Assembly: GCA_945892775.1 (NCBI GenBank)
Contig: CAMDDP010000026.1
Span: 1-39,394 of the forward strand
Source: Chitinophaga pinensis
Lineage (GTDB): Bacteria > Bacteroidota > Bacteroidia > Chitinophagales > UBA10324
Direction of reading: 5' to 3'
DNA length: 39,394 bases
Shown: piece after piece, positions 33,634 through 39,394 of the stretch
Numbering within the stretch: the stretch's first letter is position 1
Layout: every line of letters begins with the position of its first letter
Program-made: the position numbers and the translations under genes
The notes under the pieces: model-generated
What the model was told of the DNA's origin: nothing
What the model saw: only the letters and a program-made list of their open reading frames with translations
Database searches by the model: none

Positions 33634-34299
33634 ATGAATATTTTGTTGGTAGCTGCAACCAAAGATGAACTCCATCCATTTATTGAAAAATATAAGGTGC
33701 CCATGGCAAGACATCTGTCTTCATTTAAATCAACAAATCATTCTATCACCATTTTAATTACTGGAGTGGGAATGGTCGCTACCACTTTCTATTTGACTAA
33801 ATTGTTTACAGAAAACAGTTCATTTGATTTAGCCATCAATGCCGGTATTGCAGGGGCTTTCGCTCCAACTATAAAAATAGGTGAAGTGGTTTATGTTACC
33901 GAAGAATCTTTTGGTGACATTGGAGCTGAAGACGGCGACAATTTTATTTCAATTTTTGAATTAGGCTTTATTCAGAAAAATGAATTTCCATATATAAATG
34001 GAAAATTAAAAAGCGAATATATTTATGATCACAACTTAAGAACGGTTACCGGACTAACGGTAAACACCAATCATGGAAATGAAGTAAGCATAGAAAAAGC
34101 AAAAAACAAATTCAATGCAAACATTGAAAGCATGGAAGGTGCTGCCGTTGCGTATTGCTGTTCGCAATTTAAAATTCCATGGATAGAAATTCGGAGCATA
34201 TCAAATTGCATCGAACGCAGAGATAAAAAAAATTGGAATATTCCATTAGCAATAACCAACTTAAACACTTGGCTAATCAATTTCATTGATAAAAAATGA
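33634..34299 (+). CDS. mqnB: Futalosine hydrolase
   Basis: Cleaves futalosine to dehypoxanthine futalosine and hypoxanthine in the alternative menaquinone pathway. The 221-residue protein has the nucleosidase-type fold: N-terminal 'MNILLVAATKDEL', 'ITGVGMVATTFYL', 'LAINAGIAGAF', 'VVYVTEESFGDIGAED', then the substrate-ribose motif 'ESMEGAAVAYCC' and 'EIRSISNCIERRDKKNW', which together match MqnB rather than 5'-methylthioadenosine nucleosidase. The stop overlaps the next start by 4 bases (ATGA). Pairing with mqnD confirms the assignment. Confidence 0.94.
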   Translation: MNILLVAATKDELHPFIEKYKVPMARHLSSFKSTNHSITILITGVGMVATTFYLTKLFTENSSFDLAINAGIAGAFAPTIKIGEVVYVTEESFGDIGAEDGDNFISIFELGFIQKNEFPYINGKLKSEYIYDHNLRTVTGLTVNTNHGNEVSIEKAKNKFNANIESMEGAAVAYCCSQFKIPWIEIRSISNCIERRDKKNWNIPLAITNLNTWLINFIDKK

Positions 34300-35102
34300 A
34301 AAAAATTCAACTCGGATTAAGTCCATGCCCCAATGATACTTTTATATTTTATGCCCTGTTGCACAACAAAGTTGATTGCGAAGAATTTCAATTTGAACCA
34401 TTATTTGATGATGTAGAATCTTTAAATAATAAAGCTTTTAAAAACGAACTATCGATTACCAAACTATCATTTCATGCCTGGCTGTACTTACAAGATAAAT
34501 ACACATTACTCGATTCAGGTGCCGCATTAGGAAATGGCTGTGGCCCCATATTAATTTCAAAAAAAGAATTGAGTGTTAACGATTTAAAAACAGCCTCAAT
34601 TGCTATACCTGGATATTACACTACTGCCCATTTGTTACTTAAAATATTTTATCCTTTTATCAATAATAAAAACGAGTTATTTTTTTCTGAAATCGAAAAT
34701 GAATTGTTAAATGAAACAGTTGATGCCGGAGTCATCATACATGAAAATAGATTTACTTATGAAGGAAAAGGATTAAAAAAAATATGTGATTTAGGTGAGC
34801 GATGGGAAAATGAAAACCACTCTCCCATTCCGCTCGGAGGAATATTTACAAAAACGAACGAAGGAAATAAATTTCATGATTCCATCAATAGAATAATAAA
34901 AAGAAGTATTGAGTACGCTTGGCAAAACGAAAAGGAAACCTTGGAATTTGTAAAGTTATATTCTCAAGAAATGAGTGAAGAAGTAATTAAACAACACATT
35001 AATTTATATGTGAATGAATTTACACTTTCACTTGGCAAAACTGGAATGAATGCGATTAATAAACTTCAAAAACATTTTGAAGAAGCCCAGGTGGCAAGAT
35101 GA
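34296..35102 (+). CDS. mqnD: 1,4-dihydroxy-6-naphthoate synthase
   Basis: Produces 1,4-dihydroxy-6-naphthoate from cyclic dehypoxanthine futalosine in the futalosine pathway to menaquinone. The 268-residue protein starts 'MKKIQLGLSPCPNDTFIFYALLH', the classical MqnD opening, and contains 'ITKLSFHAW', 'LGNGCGPILIS', 'IAIPGYYTTAHLLL', 'DAGVIIHENRFTY' and 'PIPLGGIF'. All are well-conserved positions of the periplasmic-binding-like MqnA/MqnD fold. It is translationally coupled to mqnB. The later genes mqnA, mqnC and mqnE are not in the window. Confidence 0.95.
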   Translation: MKKIQLGLSPCPNDTFIFYALLHNKVDCEEFQFEPLFDDVESLNNKAFKNELSITKLSFHAWLYLQDKYTLLDSGAALGNGCGPILISKKELSVNDLKTASIAIPGYYTTAHLLLKIFYPFINNKNELFFSEIENELLNETVDAGVIIHENRFTYEGKGLKKICDLGERWENENHSPIPLGGIFTKTNEGNKFHDSINRIIKRSIEYAWQNEKETLEFVKLYSQEMSEEVIKQHINLYVNEFTLSLGKTGMNAINKLQKHFEEAQVAR

Positions 35103-35745
35103 TGTTTTTGAGAACTAACAACACTAAAACCGCTGAAACATATACTCACATTAGCCCCAAAAAACATTCAGCCAATAAAGAATCCATTTAATGATTTGTA
35201 ATAGAAATATATATTTGAGAAAAAAATAAAGCGAAACAAGCTGATGGCTTACTTCTAAATGAATTCAAGGCATTGGAGCCTCTATTATTAGGGGGAGACT
35301 TTGAAAATAAATTTAACAAGAGGAAGAAAGTAATAGCGTTATTAGAATCAATACTATGTCAGCTCGAAAAAGAATTATTGCTGAAATAAAACGAAGATAT
35401 TCAGATGCTCCTATTGGTTTTGGAAATTGCTTTTTTCAATAAAATCAGCAGGAAATGAAATTTGGACTATTGTGTTTATGTTTTAAAACCTACCCTTTGG
35501 TATTTGATGATTTCAAGATCACCAAACCGAGAACCTATTTTTTAATGAATTAGGATGTTTATAGATTTTATGGTTTTTCTTTTTAAAAAAATTGAAACAA
35601 TTTCTATAATGGTATGCGATGTTATTATATTTAGTAAATAATTAAAAAGTAAAAGAGTTATATAACACCTGTTTCTTAGGACACAATAGTGATTTTTGGG
35701 GGGATAATTATACCTCAGAGATTTTATTATCGGTCAAATTCATAT
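35103..35745. other. Gene-poor region, possible decayed coding remnant
   Basis: No credible intact gene lies here. At 35219-35389 a frame without an ATG stays open for 56 codons and encodes a charged helical stretch ('LLNEFKALEPLLLGGDFENKF', 'KKVIALLESI'). A second short frame in another phase (35356-35442, 'MSARKRIIAEIKRRYSDAPI') overlaps its end. Such adjacent, out-of-phase, protein-like pieces may be what is left of a degenerate gene, but chance cannot be ruled out. The remainder is AT-rich and featureless. No -33/-7 promoter pair was found before the next gene. Confidence 0.35.
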
Positions 35746-38700
35746 ATGTTTACCATTAATAAAGCCCATTCTAAAGTGAGCAGTAAATCATTAAGCACTT
35801 CATACCTAAAGATAATATTCTTTTTTTCTATCTTTTTTATATGTAATAATTTAAAAGGTCAGGTTATAATTAATGAAGGAAGTAATAGAAATTATTCTGC
35901 AATTGCCGATGAAGATTTAGAGTACACAGACTGGATTGAATTATACAATAATGGAAATGATACAGTAAATCTGCTGAATTACGCTATTACTGATGACATT
36001 TCGCTGCCAAATAAATGGACATTACCGGATATAGAAATATTACCCGGCATCTATAGAACAGTTTTTTGCAGTGGCAAAAACAGAAAGCCTGCTGTAAATC
36101 ATTATGAGTTTGCTCTTGCGACATACGATTCATTTAAATATGTAATTCCGGATATTCTTACTTCTGCTTTATGGAATACAGAATTTTTTAATGCCAGCTC
36201 CTGGAACTCAGGTTATGGAACAATTGGTTATGGAGATAATGATGATACTATAGAACTAACACCGCCTTTTGAAAGTGTTTTTCTAAGATATAATATGACA
36301 TTAATTGATACTGGAAATATTGATTTGATTGCCTTTCTTTTTGATTTCGACGATGCATTTATTGTTTATTTGAATGGAACAGAAATTTCGCGTAGTTCAA
36401 ATATTACTGATTCAGGATGGGATGCATTTGCTAATTCAACACATGAAGCTTCAATGTATCAGGGATTGTCTCCAGAAATTTTTATGCCCAATATGCAAAT
36501 TGTACGAACACTTTGGCACCAGGGAAACAATGTTATTGCAATAGAATTACATAATACCTCAACTGGATCATCGGACCTGTCACTTGCAGTAAATGTGCTA
36601 GTTGGGATAAAAAATGCTGTTTATAGTTATCCGCTGCCGCCCATTTGGTTTTTAGGTTCATCTGTTATGACTGCGAATTTGCATACCAACTTCAAAATTT
36701 CAGGAACCGGTGAGTCTGTTTATCTTTTTTCACCGACACAGCAACAGTTGAGCAGTTTGTATGTTCACTGTAATGATTTAAATAATAGTGTCGGTTGTTT
36801 TCCAGATGCTTCAATGGATTCTTTTTTTTTCGAGAATGGTACACCGGGAACCACCAATAATTTATCATGGCCTTTTACTGATTATTCTATTGCACCAAGT
36901 TTTTCATTACCATCTGGATTTTATACTAATGGAATTTCAATAAGTATAACAAATCCCAATATAAGCACTAACACAGCTGTCTATTATACATTAAATGGAA
37001 ATGACCCGGATTCAAGCTCCTTTTTATATAATGGAAGTCCAATAATAATTAACCAATCAACTGTTTTAAAAGCACGGGCTTATGCTATTGGATTAATCAG
37101 AAGTTCGGTTAGTGTTTCCAGTTATTTTATAAATGTGAATCATGAAACACCAATATTATCAGTAGTTACAGACAATGCAAACCTTTATGGCGGAGCTGGT
37201 ATTTTTGATAATTATAATCAAGACTGGGAGAAAGCTGCCTATGTTGAATATTTTGATTCACTTCAAAACATAATTTTTTCTCAACGCGCCGGAATGATGA
37301 TTGATGGAGGAGCAGGTGGAAGCAGATCCAATCCTCAACATTCCTTTAAAGTAAAAATGGGAGATGATGTTTTGGGTGATGGAGCAATTGATTACATGGT
37401 TATTCCTGACCGCCCAAACAGAACAAAGTACAGTACCTTTTACTTGAGAAATGGAAGTAATCAATATCTTACTTTGCCTTATAAAGATGCAATTCAGGTA
37501 AAAACAATGTGTGCAGAAAGCAATTGTTATTATTCTGCGATGAGACCTGTAACAGTTTACTTAAATGGAGAATATTTTGGTTTGTACGAATTGCGTGAAA
37601 AATTTGATGAAGAGTATTTTAAAGTTCACGACGATGCAAATACAGATAGTGTTGAAATTCTATCACTAAGTTATTTCTATGGAAGTGTATTGAGAGCAGT
37701 ACAAGGTTCTGTTGATTCATTTTGGAATTCGTATAATTCCTATTTATCAATTAATAATGCAGATACAGGATATTGGAATGATGCTGATAATATTTTTGAC
37801 ATGACTTATTACAGCGATTACATCATAGGTCAATCATGGATGGGAAATGTTGACTGGCCTCAAAATAATATTAAGCTTTATCGGTCTGATGCTACCAATC
37901 ATCGATGGAGATTTGGCACAATTGACCTGGAACTTGCAATGGGTCCCAATAGCTGGACTGACTGTTATTACGACCATATTGCTTATCTTTTAAGTCAGAG
38001 TACAGGTAACCCTTATATAAACATATGGTTGCAAGGTATACTGAATGACCGTTTTCGGAATTATTTTATTAACCGATTTGCGGATCTTATGAATACGAGT
38101 TATGATTTCAGCCGTATATCAGCAATTGAAAATGATATGTATAATCAATTCGCTTCTGAAATGTTAAATGAATTTAACAGATGGAGTACCTCAGGAAATG
38201 TGGCTCAGGACATGGCAGACTTTTCGTACAACCATTTAATTTTTCAAGATCAGCTTAGCCAACGAACAGAAGTTGTAAGAAATAACATTGAGTCAAATTT
38301 TAATTTGCCCCGACAAGTTGATTTAACATTAGATGTTTATCCAGCAGGTGCCGGAAAAATTCACATCAGCACTATCACACCTGATTCTTATCCTTGGCAA
38401 GGAGTTTATTTTGACGGGCTTCCGGTAAGGATTCAAGCTATTCCATCTCCGGGATTTCATTTTCTTCACTGGGGAAACAACATTCTGCTCAACGACACTT
38501 TGAATGTTGTATTCGATGACACTTTAGTTTGTGACGATATAAATTTTACAGCATGGTTTGAAGAAGATTTCAACTCAGTACCTTCCCTTTCTGATTTTGA
38601 AAATGAACTATCAATTTATCCATCACCTGCAACTACCGATTTATTTGTTGTAAACAGGAAGAATGTAATTTTATCTGACTGTAGTTATCAGGTAATAGAT

Positions 38701-38856
38701 ATGAATGGGAGAATTATACTGAAAGGCAAACTCCAGAAACAAACATCAAACTCAATTAATATAAAAGCATTAAATGAAGCTTTGTATATTTTGGAAGTAT
38801 CAAATACAAAAGGTGAATTCAAACGATTCAGATTTGTAAAAATGAAAGCAGATTAA
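35746..38856 (+). CDS. Secreted lamin-tail/CotH kinase-like protein with T9SS signal
   Basis: About 1036 residues from the ATG at 35746 ('MFTINKAHSK'); a longer frame opens at GTG 35689, but its extra 19 residues precede a good signal anchor ('IIFFFSIFFICNNLKGQ'). Domains in order: lamin-tail domain (about 40-115, 'INEGSNRNYSAIADEDLEYTDWIELYNNG'); a beta-rich stretch; a chitobiase-type C-terminal-like domain (about 373-455); a CotH kinase-like domain (about 460-800, 'VTVYLNGEYFGLYELREKFDEEYF' and 'WRFGTIDLELAMG'); and a T9SS type A domain (about 955-1036, 'LSIYPSPATTDLFVV'). CotH proteins are atypical protein kinases. The usual DxD-type metal motif reads D-L-E here, so activity is uncertain. 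Secretion across the outer membrane is expected. Confidence 0.85.
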   Translation: MFTINKAHSKVSSKSLSTSYLKIIFFFSIFFICNNLKGQVIINEGSNRNYSAIADEDLEYTDWIELYNNGNDTVNLLNYAITDDISLPNKWTLPDIEILPGIYRTVFCSGKNRKPAVNHYEFALATYDSFKYVIPDILTSALWNTEFFNASSWNSGYGTIGYGDNDDTIELTPPFESVFLRYNMTLIDTGNIDLIAFLFDFDDAFIVYLNGTEISRSSNITDSGWDAFANSTHEASMYQGLSPEIFMPNMQIVRTLWHQGNNVIAIELHNTSTGSSDLSLAVNVLVGIKNAVYSYPLPPIWFLGSSVMTANLHTNFKISGTGESVYLFSPTQQQLSSLYVHCNDLNNSVGCFPDASMDSFFFENGTPGTTNNLSWPFTDYSIAPSFSLPSGFYTNGISISITNPNISTNTAVYYTLNGNDPDSSSFLYNGSPIIINQSTVLKARAYAIGLIRSSVSVSSYFINVNHETPILSVVTDNANLYGGAGIFDNYNQDWEKAAYVEYFDSLQNIIFSQRAGMMIDGGAGGSRSNPQHSFKVKMGDDVLGDGAIDYMVIPDRPNRTKYSTFYLRNGSNQYLTLPYKDAIQVKTMCAESNCYYSAMRPVTVYLNGEYFGLYELREKFDEEYFKVHDDANTDSVEILSLSYFYGSVLRAVQGSVDSFWNSYNSYLSINNADTGYWNDADNIFDMTYYSDYIIGQSWMGNVDWPQNNIKLYRSDATNHRWRFGTIDLELAMGPNSWTDCYYDHIAYLLSQSTGNPYINIWLQGILNDRFRNYFINRFADLMNTSYDFSRISAIENDMYNQFASEMLNEFNRWSTSGNVAQDMADFSYNHLIFQDQLSQRTEVVRNNIESNFNLPRQVDLTLDVYPAGAGKIHISTITPDSYPWQGVYFDGLPVRIQAIPSPGFHFLHWGNNILLNDTLNVVFDDTLVCDDINFTAWFEEDFNSVPSLSDFENELSIYPSPATTDLFVVNRKNVILSDCSYQVIDMNGRIILKGKLQKQTSNSINIKALNEALYILEVSNTKGEFKRFRFVKMKAD

Positions 38857-38969
38857 TTTACAGATTGTATAAAAACAAAGTCCGGAAGATTTTTTTTTCT
38901 TTTGGGGTTTTTTGATTTTGGTTATTTTGTGAGCGGATTAGACTTGCTGGCGAAAACATCAGACAAGAA

Positions 38970-39028
38970 ATTGGCGGTTTCAGTTCTCCGTATAAACTTT
39001 TGTACTGAAAATCCCACCCATCGCCAAT
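38970..39028. repeat. Imperfect long hairpin
   Basis: ATTGGCG (38970-38976) pairs with CGCCAAT (39022-39028), and TTTCAGT (38978-38984) pairs with ACTGAAA (39004-39010). The inner loop is 19 bases and there is an asymmetric bulge between the two stems. A GTTAGCT lies just outside at 39038-39044. The layout recalls folded recombination sites, but it is not a convincing attC. Confidence 0.5.
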
Positions 39029-39292
39029 CTGCAAACTGTTAGCTGTAAGTTTAAGACACTGTATACCTAACCGAATAATATTCTTGAGATAATTTTATAC
39101 AAGCGGAAAACACTTTAATATTGCAAATCAAAAATTGGAGACCAACGACCGATTATACAATATAATAATAATGGCAAATCATTGATTGTTACAAATTGCT
39201 AAAATTAAGTATTTAAATCTTCTATTATCCGAAGTAATTTTCATTGAACGATGTAGAGTAATACAATCACCTTTAGATAAACTTATTTAAAA

Positions 39293-39383
39293 ATATGCGC
39301 TACTCGGTAAATGAAAGAAGTAGCGCATATCCAACGCATTTAAGTTGGATATGCGCTACAATTATTATATTTATAGCGCATAT
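39293..39383. repeat. Nested inverted-repeat cluster (GTAGCGCATAT)
   Basis: Four copies of one motif in alternating orientation: ATATGCGCTAC at 39293-39303, its reverse complement at 39320-39330, the direct form again at 39349-39359, and TAGCGCATAT at 39374-39383. The middle two are extended to a perfect 16-base stem GTAGCGCATATCCAAC / GTTGGATATGCGCTAC (39320-39335 and 39344-39359) with an 8-base loop. Confidence 0.9.
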
Positions 39384-39394
39384 TTACTTGTTAT

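Larger units (their letters stand above)
38857..39394. other. Non-coding tail with inverted repeats
   Basis: 538 bases with no supportable gene. It holds two structured parts, listed separately: an imperfect long hairpin at 38970-39028 and a nested inverted-repeat cluster at 39293-39383. Between them the sequence is AT-rich and unremarkable. The window ends inside or just after the second structure, so its far side cannot be seen. Confidence 0.6.

Noticed and set aside
35689-35745. GTG start for the CotH protein
   Set aside because: The 19 extra residues precede a normal N terminus with a signal anchor; the ATG at 35746 is a better start.
39293-39383. Possible CRISPR array from repeated 11-base motifs
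   Set aside because: Copies alternate in orientation, spacing is irregular (16-19 bases) and the motif is too short. There are no cas genes.
1-39394. tRNA or rRNA genes
   Set aside because: I scanned the intergenic gaps by eye for T-arm and acceptor-like sequence and found none. The gaps are mostly under 300 bases and AT-rich.

Overview
The window looks like the chromosome of a Bacteroidota bacterium, probably a free-living, non-Bacteroides lineage. The sequence-level reasons are: promoters of the TTTG-N17-20-TAnnTTTG type upstream of several genes; three large secreted proteins with C-terminal type IX secretion (T9SS) type A sorting domains, plus an orphan type B (CHU_C, gliding-motility-associated) domain; low GC with A-rich leaders instead of Shine-Dalgarno sites; an ExbB-ExbD-ExbD-TonB set; and the futalosine menaquinone genes mqnB and mqnD.

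Layout. 1-3.3 kb: yajC and coaE forward, then maf, a UbiA-family prenyltransferase and a CruF-like carotenoid protein in reverse. 3.5-9.1 kb: a compact seven-gene reverse operon, exbB-exbD-exbD-tonB-small membrane protein-PstS-like lipoprotein-TPR protein, with one recognisable promoter at its head. 9.3-14.1 kb: nuoL-nuoM-nuoN in reverse, behind their own promoter and separated from the rest of complex I. 14.2-21.8 kb: forward genes for a secreted PNGase F-like/LamG protein, an LpxL-type acyltransferase, a fatty acid desaturase and ribosomal protein S1, closed by a clear intrinsic terminator. 21.9-25.9 kb: a DUF885 lipoprotein (reverse), a secreted trypsin-like protease with a duplicated C-terminal module, and a YkgJ-type cysteine-cluster protein. 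26.0-31.7 kb: a small orphan gene with a good promoter, a truncated CHU_C fragment, a POT peptide transporter of visibly higher GC, and a secreted Ig-like/GEVED protein followed by a terminator. 31.9-35.1 kb: a PmtA-like methyltransferase, folE and a PTPS/QueD family gene in reverse, then mqnB-mqnD forward. 35.1-39.4 kb: a gene-poor stretch, a secreted lamin-tail/CotH protein, and a non-coding tail rich in inverted repeats.

Functional links. nuoLMN (proton-pumping part of NADH:quinone oxidoreductase) and mqnBD (menaquinone synthesis) serve the same respiratory chain. exbB/exbD/tonB energise outer-membrane transport and the downstream PstS-like and TPR proteins are probably accessory to it. 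The acyltransferase and desaturase modify lipids. folE and the PTPS homologue form a pterin branch.

I see no CRISPR array, rRNA, tRNA, transposase, phage module or recognisable defence island. Most of the window is ordinary core genome. The least explained parts are the seven-gene TonB operon with its orphan PstS-like protein, the inverted-repeat tail at 38.9-39.4 kb, and the 26.0-28.4 kb patch with an orphan gene, a domain fragment and a compositionally different transporter.
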